Shown in pieces: positions 11,171 through 21,028 of a stretch of DNA of 64,000 bases. The notes beneath the pieces were generated by a model that searched no databases, had not been told where the DNA came from, and worked only from the letters and a program-made list of their open reading frames with translations. Where the stretch lies: positions 62,152,370 through 62,216,369 of the forward strand of contig CM049307.1 in assembly GCA_026874595.1 (NCBI GenBank), in the 5' to 3' direction. Position 1 is the stretch's first letter, and the number at the start of each line of letters is the position of its first letter. This DNA comes from Sipunculus nudus. Lineage: Eukaryota; Annelida; Sipuncula; Golfingiida; Sipunculidae. Both the position numbers and the translations under genes were made by a program.

Positions 11171-12779
11171 AGCGCGCCTGTTAATGATGATTGTATGGTA
11201 TGCTCCTCAGGGAGCCAAGGAAGCAACAAAAATTAACAGGCCCAAAAGACCAGGAAGGCAAATTGTAAAGTGAGTTCCGACTAGAAACCCAAAACTTTAT
11301 TGAAAACATACTCAAGATTAGTTACAATTGCTTCTTTGTAGCCCTACCTGGGCTCTAGTTTTTACGTTTGCTTCTAAAATAAACGTGATTCCATGCTCTG
11401 AAATACTCGACCAGAGAGCCGTAATTTATTTATATAATTTGCCGCGAGGTGATATTTTACCAGTTCTAAGTGTTGCGATACAGCCAGAGTAAGTGAAATG
11501 GTTCTGATAGTGGGAGGAATTTTGTTTTAAGCATTGCATCGAGTGGTCCAGTCCACTTCTTTGAAGCACAAGGGAAACCAATACATATTATAAAAGAGGT
11601 CAATACGCAGATATATTTAATATGACTGCCAATTGATTTGCAGATTAAAATTACTTTACTTCCAGAGACACGCTTAATTTGCATTTAGAATGACTGATAA
11701 AAATGACAATGGTCAAAAGGCATGCATATATACATGATGCATCTTTGTGTCATAAATTCTCACAATTACATATACTCCGTTAATCCAGGGCTTACACAGC
11801 AAATGATTATTCTTCTCAAATTTTAAAACAAGTATGATATATATCCATAAACTCTGGCGGTAAGCCACACGGGCCCGGCGAGCTATGGTCCACAAATACC
11901 GACATACCATTTGTTGTACGCTCTGAACACAGCGTGTGACTACCAGGGACCTTTCAGTCACAAGCTATGAGAAATGGAAGGAAACTGCAGTTTTGGCCGT
12001 AAGCCAACACCCAGCAAACCGAACGCTCAGTTAAATAAAATCTGATTGGCTCAGGGTGTAAACAAAGATGGCTGCGCCAATGCGGAGCTCGTTGTGCGGC
12101 TATGCAATAGAGGAAATTTGCATACAGTGGGGTATATAACTGATCTCAGGGCACACCAGCAATTTAGTATAGACAATTTCCTGAAAGATGACGATTGCAT
12201 CGTGTGTATTCCAAAAAGTCTGTGCTACCAAGCACTTTCGACCTCAGTTCAAAACCGCCGATTTTAGATACCTGCAACATGATTGGTTAAATATTACAAA
12301 GGAGGGAATTCCACATAGACAGCACCGCCTGGTGGCCAAAACCTGACAGAAACCCCCGGTTTCGTGCAGCGGTTACAGCGGAGCGAATAGATGAGCATAG
12401 CGTTTTTGATGTTATGGAACGTACATTTGGTAAAACTGAATGTAGCCTGTTCTACCAGTAGGTGAACATTGAAATTTGGCGATTATTCTATTAAAGATAA
12501 GATCACACAGTTTGACACTAAAGGTGATGTGTGACTCAAAACTTCATGAAAACTTCATGACTGAAACCAAAATTTTCAATAAACAACCTCCTGAACGTTG
12601 TTGTTATATATATAATATGGAGTACCAGTCACATGGGTCCCGTCATCGTCGTAATGTTACCTGTATATGGTGTTCGTAATTTTACCTGAAGTGTTTGCAA
12701 TACCAGGACAAACAGACCAAGAAAAACTAAAAATTATAAAAGCTAAATCTTCTGTGCCGTGAAAATGTGTGTTGCAAAA
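11171..12779. other. Unassigned region; weak first-exon-like sequence near 12040
   Basis: No repeat or gene is recognised. At 12055-12140 a short GC-richer stretch has 'aaagatggctgcgccaatg', which resembles the start of an animal first coding exon. The frame from that ATG runs only 23 codons before a stop, and an overlapping 73-codon frame (12046-12267) has no family features. This is too weak to call a gene. Confidence 0.4.
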
Positions 12780-13070
12780 ATGTTATCTTATATAGTATCT
12801 TAACGTGTGCTTTATATCGTAATATATCGTAATATTCTTAATAATTGCTTCGGACTTTCTCAATAACTATTTTCGCTTTTTTTTGACTGGATACATTTTG
12901 ATTTTAGACTCACTGGCCGAGCCGGCACCATGACGCCAAACTATGGTTTATGCCTTCGGAGATTCAGTGATTATAGGCAGCATTCATGTTTATATAATTA
13001 AACAAACAAAAAAGTCCATACACAAATATAATTTGCTTGTTTATTAAGCAGGTGTTTTTTCCATGTTTTT
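12780..13070. repeat. Diverged repeat, copy 1 (flank of R)
   Basis: Shares ordered blocks with 14230-14500: 'cttatatagtatct', 'atgacgccaaac', 'gattcagtgatta', 'gcaggtgtttttccatg'. Both copies lie to the left of an R core, so R was duplicated together with this flank. Confidence 0.65.
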
Positions 13071-13186
13071 CAACCTGTCTTATCGTATTTTTTCTTAAAA
13101 AACCTAATTTATTTCGTTCCTTCAGCTTATTCCCGTGCGAGCCCGGGACAACCCATGAATTAAAATTTAAAAAAAAAAAAATGAAG

Positions 13187-13985
13187 CTTCCCTCCGCAAC
13201 ACAGTCTGATATTTTCTATAACCAAATCCCATTTTCGCGGGATCATTTCCGCGACTGCATGGCCGGACCACAAGCGGATGCCCATATCTTCTTTACTTTT
13301 GAGTGCAAAATGGGTGAAAGAACCCTCAGGTCCTACCGAGATTTGAACTCGGATCGCTGGATTCAAAGTCCAGAGTGCTAACCATTACACCATAGGACCC
13401 CTACATTTCTTCGTCTGTAGGGCTATGTATTAACTTACAAATTTACATGCTTCTGTGTATTTTTTTTTTCACAGCAGGCCTTATATGACAGACATATTTA
13501 GGTCTATGTAAAGTTCTAAACTCAGTCGGGTATTATTTGGATAGACATCGGCAGTCATTTTAAAATGTAAATATAATGGTGTCTTCGAATCTATATGTGC
13601 CTTATTTAAGGTGCACAGCTGCATGTACACGGCTCATACATGCACGGAGCTGTTGAGATTTGCAGGCCGTTTCATTTCATTGTTGTAACTTACTGGAGGG
13701 AATCGATCAACAACGCTACAGCGGGAATCATTCTTCACCAGATGTCGCCACAATCGGACCGACGGCCACTTCTGTTCCTTATATTAACTGCGGGGAACTT
13801 CTATTCCTATTTATCCTAATCTGCCAATCATCATGCTTAAATTTTGTGCAATTGAAAATTGCTAAAGACAATTTGACAGTGTTAACACGTTTTTTTTTTA
13901 TATCGCAATGCCGTTGTGATTTTATATTAAAGGAAATTTAAAGATGTCAGCAATAATATCTCGAGTCCTTAATCAATCACCTTTG
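13187..13985. repeat. R repeat, copy 3 (full length)
   Basis: Best full copy of R. It keeps the 27-bp segment between two 'gggaatc' words (about 13700-13730) that is deleted in the copies at 1 and 5410. The left edge abuts an A-run. It ends near 13985. Confidence 0.8.
13328..13399 (-). tRNA. tRNA-Gln(UUG)
   Basis: A 72-nt tRNA on the minus strand. The acceptor stem GGTCCTA/TAGGACC is fully paired, and the discriminator is T. The D arm carries the A box (TGGTGTAATGG), the anticodon stem CTGGA/TCCAG frames TTG, and the T-arm holds B box GTTCAAATC. A T-run about 25 bases downstream on the minus strand could end Pol III transcription. It should decode CAA. It lies inside R copy 3, about 250 bp from the R core. 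Confidence 0.9.
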
Positions 13986-13998
13986 ACACGGAATCATA

Positions 13999-14108
13999 AA
14001 TGTACTTAAGAGGTTCCTATTACATGTGTCATGTAATCGCCGTACCTTTTCCTAATGTACTTAAGAGGTTCCTATTACATGTGTCATGTAATCGCCGTAC
14101 CTTTTCCT
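13999..14108. repeat. 55-bp direct tandem duplication
   Basis: 'tgtacttaagaggttcctat' and the following ~35 bases occur twice in succession without visible differences, so the duplication is recent. Confidence 0.9.
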
Positions 14109-14229
14109 ATAGTGTTTATAGTGTTTACAATAGCAGAAGACATGGTTCAATAAAAAGTATAGTAGGTACCTTTTGTATAGTAGTTACCTTTACAACTGGA
14201 ATATAGAGCGGTTTTTCATTGAACAAGAT

Positions 14230-14735
14230 TTAGCTTATATAGTATCTCAATGTCAGCTTTACGTCGTGAAATATCGTTAAATTCTCAATCATCGCTTCGT
14301 AATATCTCAATAATTATTATCACTTTCAGCATGACTGAATGCAATCTCCCTCCTCACAGACCGGTCCGGTATTATGACGCCAAACAATGGGGGATGCCTC
14401 GGAGGATTCAGTGATTAATGGCAGCAATCGTGTTTGTATAATTAAACAAATGAAACAAATGATTGGCTTGTTGATCAGCAGGTGTTTTTCCATGTTTTTA
14501 CCTCGTACTTACGAGCCATTTCATTCTTGTTACTCCCTCGAGGAAATAGACCAACTACGCTAGTCATTTCCACCAGATGTCGCCCCAATCAGACACTAGA
14601 CTGGTACCCTGCTCTATTATGGCCCTCAGCCAAGCTATGATTGGCCTAGATCAGTGGTGCCATAATAGAGCGGGGTACCAGTCTAGGCGGACACTTCATT
14701 GGCTTACCTGAAACTGCGGGGGATCTCCATCATGG
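14230..14735. repeat. Diverged repeat flank plus partial R core, copy 4
   Basis: Copy of 12780-13070 followed by an R-core remnant ('gccatttcattcttgttact', 'ccaccagatgtcgcc' at about 14570). The core is split by the foldback at 14596-14686 and resumes as 'gcggacacttcattgg'. No tRNA is present here. Confidence 0.6.
14596..14686. mobile_element. 91-bp foldback (MITE-like) insertion
   Basis: Arms 14596-14623 and 14659-14686 are inverted repeats of 28 bp with one mismatch (ctagactggtaccc... paired with ...ggggtaccagtctag). A short inner hairpin CCAA/TTGG lies in the loop. It interrupts the R core. The target duplication is not clear. Confidence 0.7.
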
Positions 14736-14740
14736 AAGTC

Positions 14741-15032
14741 TTGGGGGCCTGGACAATCGAGTGGTAAAACTCTCGGCCCTCTCAGCTGACGGGTTCGATT
14801 CCAGGTGTTGCCATGGTAGTGGGATGTAGTGGCCCGTCCAAGGTCGGTGGTTCTCTCCGGTTTTTTCCGGCTTACTCCACCTCTCTCACTACGTTAGTCT
14901 ATATTCAACTCTATCAGTTTCTTCTAACTAATTCTGTCAAATTTTGTCGTTGCTGAGGGAGCCAGTGCGGATCGGATTTTCCGGGAAACTGTGACTGGCT
15001 CGAGCGCCGAATTCAATTTCAGTCAGTCAGTC
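14741..15032 (+). mobile_element. tRNA-derived SINE
   Basis: The head resembles a tRNA gene: a loose A box (TGG...GAGTGG, 14750-14764) and a good B box GGTTCGATTCC (14792-14802) at tRNA-like spacing. A ~200-bp body unrelated to tRNA follows, with 'ctctccggttttttccgg' and a tail ending in a (GTCA)n-like 'agtcagtcagtc'. It is inserted just beside the disrupted R copy. The family is not named. Confidence 0.7.
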
Positions 15033-15052
15033 CAACTTGATGTCTACAATCG

Positions 15053-15108
15053 CCCCCCCCCCCCCCCCGCGGTTACCAAGTGAGCAGTATCCATAAAAGG
15101 GAAAGATT

Positions 15109-15164
<56 letters not shown>
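15053..15164. repeat. Poly-C run and (TA)n tract
   Basis: A C-run at 15053-15068 and pure (TA)n at 15111-15164. Confidence 0.95.
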
Positions 15165-15167
<3 letters not shown>

Positions 15168-17001
15168 GGCTATGTTGCTTTATAAGGTATAGATAAAAAT
15201 TAATATCAGGTGCAAATATATTACATCTGACCAAAGGTTAGCCGTTACAACCCGACTCAGTAGGCAATCGGATAATTGGGCTTGTAAGCCTACTCGAGTC
15301 GTGATACAAGTAAAACTGAGGAATGTATCGTAGTGTTCTTGCATTAGGTTGCATTTATATTGTGTTAAACGGCCCATAATCTCAGTATTATGCTAATAAT
15401 GATGAATGAACACAATAGTATGCATGTGAGCTTACAATCCAAACTGAAACATCGTCTCCATGGACACGGGTCATTTCCTGTATCGCCTGCAAGCTGCCTG
15501 CGTCCTGTAACCCGTGCGAGCCATGCTTGTGTTCATGCGGTCATAAATTCAACAAACATGCCGAGGGGTTTACCAATGTGCTTGATTAAAAAGGAACTTT
15601 TCTCCCTCATATTTGGTATTATTAGAAAGTACACAAAAATGCTAACGAATGGTCTGGTTTATGTTGATTGACAGTGTACCTATAAGCCATAAAGCGTTGT
15701 CAGAAATGACGAAAATATTTGCATCTTCATAAGGCCTTATAATGCGATCCTCAGAGTTAGATGTAATGACACTCTGGCGTCAGTTATCTGGTCGTAAAGC
15801 CAGAGGGTAGATATGACGCTAACCAAAGGTCAGTTTTAGAAGACCAGCTGTATTGGAGAGCTAGCACAAAAGCACTCTTTTCGTTCCTGCTCAAAACGCA
15901 GTATGGGACGGCCGGGACTACTTGTTTCAAATTTCAAACTTTAAAATCGTTAAATTTGTTACATTTTAGGAAACACCTTCTATTTACATTTCACATGCGC
16001 ATGCGTATTTTGAATCAATTTTTTCCAATATATTTGAACGGACTACATTATCCTTACCACTACATTATTTATACCTAAGCCACGGTTGTTTTTATAAGCC
16101 CCGGTGCATTGTGGGTGGCAGAATATGAAGTCAAGAAACACTAACGAGCAAAGTCGTACTCTAATGACACAAAATGGACCGATTTGAATGATAAAGAGGA
16201 TCATCTATGGAATGGGAATGTACTGGAATTCCTTGGGAATAAGGTCAAGATGAAAATATGTATCAGGTGCAAATTTCTTACCTAGGACTAATTTTGTGCT
16301 AGAAGTTCGGCTTTTGAAAATCAGGCATAGTGGAGATCTAACGCATAGAACAAAGGAATAACAAACAAAAATATTTATAGCATTGATTTCATATTTAGAT
16401 ATGCATATACATGGTTCAATCAAGTATTCATTATTTAAACATACTTTTACAGCACGGAATCTTCATGACAAGTTCAAGTTTCATAAAACTTTCTAGAGAA
16501 ATTTCGTAATTACTTTAAATTACGATCGGATAAGACGGAGTTTCGTTTCTATAACCACGTGATTAAAGGTCCCTTTGCTTATTACTATAATAGGAATAAA
16601 TATACGGACTATTTAACGCTTTACGTTAATGACTAGATGTTTTACAAGACAACTTCCTGTCAACAGTTAATTAAGGTACTTTAATGAAGTAAAATATGAC
16701 AGGATCAACATTAATTATTCAGGTTTATTTTCCACCAGATGGAGGGATAGTTTTACATCTCTGGCGATTAAATTGAAACCGACTCATTACTCCATGCACT
16801 TGAAGTAAAACCCCCGAGTAATTACTTGGTTCTATGGTAGCTCGTGTATAGACATTCAAGATCCGTACTTGTGTCCTATAAACGACACTTCTTAATTAGA
16901 ATCTAACTGCTTAGTACTGTAATATTGAATAAGTTCACTTATTTAACTCTGTCTCATTATAACGGGATGATTTTCATCTAGTCTATATAATGAAATGGCG
17001 A

Positions 17002-17003
<2 letters not shown>
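15165..17003. other. Unassigned AT-rich region
   Basis: No recognisable coding or repeat family. The short frames show no conserved features. Confidence 0.6.

Positions 17004-17070
<67 letters not shown>
17004..17070. repeat. (TA)n microsatellite flanking the Penelope-like element
   Basis: A pure TA run directly left of the element. A matching run (18533-18596) lies directly right of it. Confidence 0.95.
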
Positions 17071-17073
<3 letters not shown>

Positions 17074-17133
17074 GGTAGTGTTACCCTCCGATGTAACGTG
17101 CTCTATGGCCTACAGACTAGGCCAGAGCGGTAT

Positions 17134-17772
17134 AACTCTGAAGAAAAACAACACTGTTAATTCACAACAGTCTGTTTCATGGGATGCGACCCGATCATCA
17201 GGTGAATGTGGTTTGAATGAAGCTAACGGCGTGGTTTGAAAAGCCGAGACTTTACGAGATTACGAGATTATGCTTTGTGCGATTCGGGTCGGGGGGGGGG
17301 GGGCATGTGAAAGACTAACACTGATCCTATTGTCCTCGGGTGCACAATAGGATTGGCCGGGGTACACGTGCGATACTGGATTATAACAGGGCAGGGCAAA
17401 GAGGTTATTTATTGTTGTAAATGTTATATATAATACAAAGATATATACCAGGATGCTCAATTAGCATATTGAACTGATTTCTAATAGGGTCTTGGAAGCA
17501 GTGAACATATCAGTAGTATACATATGATAAAAATACAAATACACTATGAAAATACACAATATACAAGGCAAATATACAATATAAAAATATAAAAGGCAAA
17601 TATACTATACTATACTCATATCAATTGCAATCCACTCGGTAAACTCACCATGATGTAGTGGTAACGCCATGTCCCTAATCACTGAAAAGCAATGAGAGAA
17701 CAACTACCTGAACAGGTAAGTCTGCCCAGCGGATCCTCGTTAAGGGGGCACGCTGAATATTAGTACGAATGC
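17134..17772 (-). repeat. PLE pLTR-like arm, left (interrupted)
   Basis: Reverse complement of 18222-18531, with about 348 extra bases at 17369-17716. That segment is absent from the right arm and is rich in 'atacaaatacac'-like sequence; it is either an insertion here or a deletion there. The arm includes a G-run (C-run on the minus strand) and a small hairpin CCTATTGT/ACAATAGG. On the minus strand it lies downstream of the endonuclease. Confidence 0.8.
17160..17207 (-). ncRNA. Hammerhead ribozyme candidate, left arm
   Basis: On the minus strand the order is helix I ATTCAC, core CTGATGA, helix II arm GGG with loop TCGCAT and CCC, core GAA, a short helix III ACAG/CTGT, cleavage base T, then GTGAAT. 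The last pairs perfectly with ATTCAC. This is the type-I layout with a minimal helix III known from PLE hammerheads. Weak points are a U-U at the first helix II position and a C-A mismatch beside it. Confidence 0.65.
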
Positions 17773-17829
17773 TAAGTTTTAAAATATTTCAGGGTGAATT
17801 TGTTTTGATGGCGGCACTTGGAGAGAATT

Positions 17830-18214
17830 TCAGCTCTTGAGTTCAACAATGATCCGGGGGGGGGGGGCGATAAGTAGCTTTTCAGACAAGCAGAGATCAC
17901 ACTTCCTAGTCCCACAGAAGTAAGGTGCTGCCTTGGCAGATATTTCCCAGAAGAGCTTGTAATTGATATTGTTGTCTTTTAGTGACCAAATGTATTTAGA
18001 CAGTTCAGTATTTTTAGCGTGGGATCTGTTCCGAAAGGATTGCTTGTGGTTTAATGTATCTTGTCTTGATATCACCTTCAGTACATCCTATGTAGTGTTT
18101 CACGTCATTGTCTGTTCTAACTGTTGCCTTATAATCAATGCATTTCAGCTGACATTGACCATTCATAGGACATTTGTCTTTTTTTACGGCAGTTACATTG
18201 TTTTTGTGGTACAT
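17830..18214 (-). pseudogene. PLE GIY-YIG endonuclease domain, frameshifted
   Basis: Two overlapping minus-strand frames cover the domain. The first (18214-18014) has a Cys pair (CPMNGQC), then 'DYKATV', then 'HYIGCTEGDIKTRY', the GIY-YIG core in its PLE form. The second (18075-17830) continues with 'NHKQSFRN', 'LSKYIWSLK', 'YKLFWEI' and 'CGTRKCDLCLSEK', the conserved PLE C-terminal motif with its cysteines. A frameshift between about 18030 and 18060 separates them. In an intact PLE this nuclease nicks target DNA for insertion. The upstream reverse transcriptase is missing. The family assignment is firm; activity is excluded by the frameshift. Confidence 0.9.
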
Positions 18215-18221
18215 TCAATGT

Positions 18222-18528
18222 GAATGTACTAATATTCAGCGTGCCCCCCTTACCCCCCCCCCCCCCAAACGAGGATCCGCTGGGCAGACTTAACCCGTGT
18301 ACCCCGACCAATCCGATTGTGCACCCGAGGACAATAGGATCAGTGTCAGTCTTTCACATGCCCCCCCCCCCCCCCACCCGAATCGCACAAAGCATAATCT
18401 CGAAATCTCGTAAAGTCTCGGCTTTTCAAACCGCGCCGTTAGCTTCATTCTAACCACATTCACCTGATGATCGGGTCGCATCCCGTGAAACAGACTGTTG
18501 TGAATTAACAGTGTTGTTTTTCTTCAGA

Positions 18529-18531
<3 letters not shown>
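18222..18531 (+). repeat. PLE pLTR-like arm, right
   Basis: Runs from 'gtactaatattcagcgtg' through two C-runs, the CCGATTGT/ACAATAGG hairpin and the ribozyme to 'cttcagagtt', where it enters (TA)n. Inverted relative to the left arm. Confidence 0.8.
18458..18505 (+). ncRNA. Hammerhead ribozyme candidate, right arm
   Basis: Helix I ATTCAC (18458-18463), core CTGATGA (18464-18470), helix II CGGG/CCCG with loop TCGCAT, core GAA (18487-18489), helix III ACAG/CTGT around one base, predicted cleavage after T18499, then GTGAAT (18500-18505), which closes helix I with six Watson-Crick pairs. The first helix II pair is U-U rather than the usual G-C. It is better paired in helix II than the left copy. 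Confidence 0.7.

Positions 18532-18532
<1 letters not shown>

Positions 18533-18596
<64 letters not shown>
18533..18596. repeat. (TA)n microsatellite
   Basis: A pure TA run at the right boundary of the PLE. Confidence 0.95.
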
Positions 18597-18599
<3 letters not shown>

Positions 18600-18892
18600 C
18601 TTACACTGAATGTATATAATTCACTTTAGCTTTGATTATTGAGTCTTTCGAACATTTTAGGATGAAGGGTATTCATTATATGTAAATATTTCGTAAGAGT
18701 GTTTTTTCTACAAGCTGTAAGTAATCACTGTACATACGACATTGCTGACAATCAGAAGAAAAACTATAACATGTAACCTAAGGTGGTTGCTTGCATATGT
18801 TCGGAAGTTTAAAGCATGTCCCTAGTTGCAAAATGCCCTTTGCAAACTCCGGTTCTTATTTGGCGCCTGATGTCCTTTTTGAAAGTGTTTGG
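18597..18892. other. Unassigned spacer between PLE and LTR element
   Basis: AT-rich sequence with no recognisable features. Its last bases (TTTGG) form the left half of the LTR element's target duplication. Confidence 0.6.
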
Positions 18893-20073
18893 TGTCACAA
18901 AGTGCCTAGTGACTGTACACCTTTTCAGGTTTTGTTTTGAGACAGTGTGGCATGCGTGATGTCAAACAGCCTTTCAGACCCCCAACTCCTTGTTTTTGTT
19001 TCCTTAAGCAATACCTGGAGAATTCCCCTTTGGAATTCATTCAGGCAGAACCTTCATTTAGTGAGCGTTCTGTTCTGGTCCCTATTGTAAAGCCTTGTGA
19101 ATAGGCCCGTCTTGTTACAGTAACTTTTAAAAGACCACAATTAGCTGTCAATACTGGTTATTGGGTAGGAAATTTGTGGAGGCAAACCTTGACCAATGAA
19201 AATTCAGTTGGCCAGAGATCCCCAGAGGAGAGAGACCTGTGATAGCGAGCTGGACAATGACTAAAAGCCTTTATGGCAGGAGGTCTCTCTAAAACTGATG
19301 ATAAGCCAACTCTGAGAACACTGAAACTAGATGAATATAGAGGTACCAAATGAACTCTTAATATTATTTGTTATTTGCCTGAGACGACCCTTCTTCCCAG
19401 TGCAGCCCAGGATGGTTTGGTGCTGTGTGTGAACACATGGGTACAACTATATTGTGGTTCCTGATGGTATGGCATAACTGGCAGGATACACATGGTGAGT
19501 CTCCACTAATAAGTTCTTACACCAAACCAGTAGAGAGCATTTATTGTGGTCTGCAGAGTAAAGATTGTGAAGTTTAAGTATAACTTGTGTAAAGCAAACC
19601 GTATGTTATTGTAATTGTTGAGCCCATAATCCAAGGGGAATCCATTGAGTATTTTTATATAAATCTCCTAGAAACTTTGTTTTATATGAAGTTTTCCATT
19701 TCTCCTTCTCTAGAGCGGTATTTCATTGTTTCTCTTCATTCTAGTAAAAGAACGCATTTCATTGTTTTATAGGTATGAGTCTTGGTACATGTGCCCCTTA
19801 GAGAGCCGCCACTAGAGCGCAAATCCTCCCCAACTTGGTGACCGATTTGAGGAATGTCTCTGCTGATGTCCGGACATTTTGGACAATTATTAACACTCTA
19901 GCTAAACTTGGACTATATACCACTCAGCATATATATATACCCTTCTTGTATATAGTTAAAAATTTATTGTTATATTCTCCAAGACGTTTGGTATCAATGC
20001 ATGTGTATGTGTCTAGTCATGTGTCCATGCTGAAAGAATTCTGGGCAAGGTCCGACCCAGTCTGACCTTGACA
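18893..20073 (+). repeat. 5' LTR
   Basis: Starts TGTCACAAAG and ends CTTGACA, with the usual TG...CA ends, 1181 bp. Relative to the 3' LTR it has a 17-bp insertion after 'ccacaatta' near 19140. It would carry the promoter and poly(A) signals of the element; I did not find a convincing TATA box. Confidence 0.93.
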
Positions 20074-20074
20074 T

Positions 20075-20092
20075 TGGCGAGCGTGCCAGGAT
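20075..20092 (+). promoter_or_regulatory. Putative primer-binding site
   Basis: TGGCGAGCGTGCCAGGAT begins two bases after the 5' LTR. The TGG start matches the complement of a tRNA CCA end. I could not assign the tRNA. Confidence 0.6.
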
Positions 20093-20672
20093 GGACATTT
20101 TATGATGTTGACCATATGCATGCTTGGAAATATCTATAAATAGCAGAGACATCTATCCATATCTATAAATTGCAGAGACATCTATCCAAAATAATGGTTC
20201 TGAGGTACAGGGTTTTGGCCGTTTCCTTCAGTTAAGGGATCAGGGAGAACGCATGTTGTGATGCGTTAAGTCTTTCTACGGAAAGGGGTCAACTCATAAT
20301 GATTAATGCAGCTACGGCTGGAATATAGCTGAATTCTGCTATGGCAGTGGGCTATATTTTTTGTTGAAGGTCAATTTCTAGTCCAGCGGAAGTTGTCAGT
20401 TTCTTTGTGACTATGTTTTAGTGTAGGTCGATGCTACGGCATCTTTCTTTTGTGTTTCGGCAACTGAGGTATATGCTACGGCATTTGTCGGATACTATGG
20501 TATCTTTTTCCTTCGTAGAGTTTGGCGTATTTGTTTGTATGGTAGGTGTTTAGTAAGCTTACGGGTTTGAGAAGCTGTAAAGCTAAACACATTCTCTGTT
20601 TCGGAGTTATGTTGATGACTACTTGGTAGTGGATTTCCTTACGTTCGGCCAGCGTATTGGAAACTTATCAAG

Positions 20673-21028
20673 ATGGAAGATCTTGAAAAGCTGCTCCATG
20701 TTGGAGAGAAGTTAGGCTATTCTGGAAAAGATCTCCAGTCTTTTGTTGATCGAGAACTTTCACGTTTAAATTAGAAACGTGAAAGTGACATTGCTCGTGA
20801 AGATAGAGCTATACAAAGCGCTGCATTAGCTAAAGAACGTGATCAGACCCATGAACTTGAAGTTTTAAAACTAAAAGCACAATTAGCAGAAAATGGCTTA
20901 CCGAAACACGTGAACAGATTCATAGTTCAGGTATACCATCTCTGAAAATTCCAGCTTTCGAGGAGCATCGTGATAGTCTAGATGCTTACCTTGAACGCTT
21001 TGAACGTTATGCAGCAGGTCAGAAATGG
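20673..21028 (+). pseudogene. gag 5' part, broken by a stop and a frameshift
   Basis: An ATG at 20673, in good context after a ~600-bp leader, opens 'MEDLEKLLHVGEKLGYSGKD'. The frame stops at TAG 20772-20774, continues open and charged (coiled-coil-like, rich in K/E/R/D), and then must shift near 20900 to join the frame of the large ORF that follows, since the original frame hits TGA at 20943. The shifted frame reads 'IPAFEEHRDSLDAYLERFER' into 21029. This is the N-terminal, coiled-coil part of Gag. Confidence 0.85.

Larger units (their letters stand above)
17072..18532 (-). mobile_element. Penelope-like element (PLE), 5'-truncated, with inverted pLTR-like arms
   Basis: A minus-strand GIY-YIG endonuclease remnant (17830-18214) lies between two inverted copies of a repeat: 17134-17368 plus 17717-17772 on the left, and 18222-18531 on the right. 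Each arm carries a hammerhead ribozyme fold. PLEs typically end in a GIY-YIG domain, carry pLTRs in direct or inverted orientation and are often 5'-truncated; hammerhead motifs in their pLTRs are documented. No reverse transcriptase is present here. Both ends abut (TA)n tracts, which may be the target or may have expanded later. Confidence 0.85.

Noticed and set aside
12046-12267. 73-codon frame with a first-exon-like 'aagatggctgcg' inside
   Set aside because: The frame from that ATG is short and no convincing splice site or domain follows. It is kept only as a remark in the region entry.
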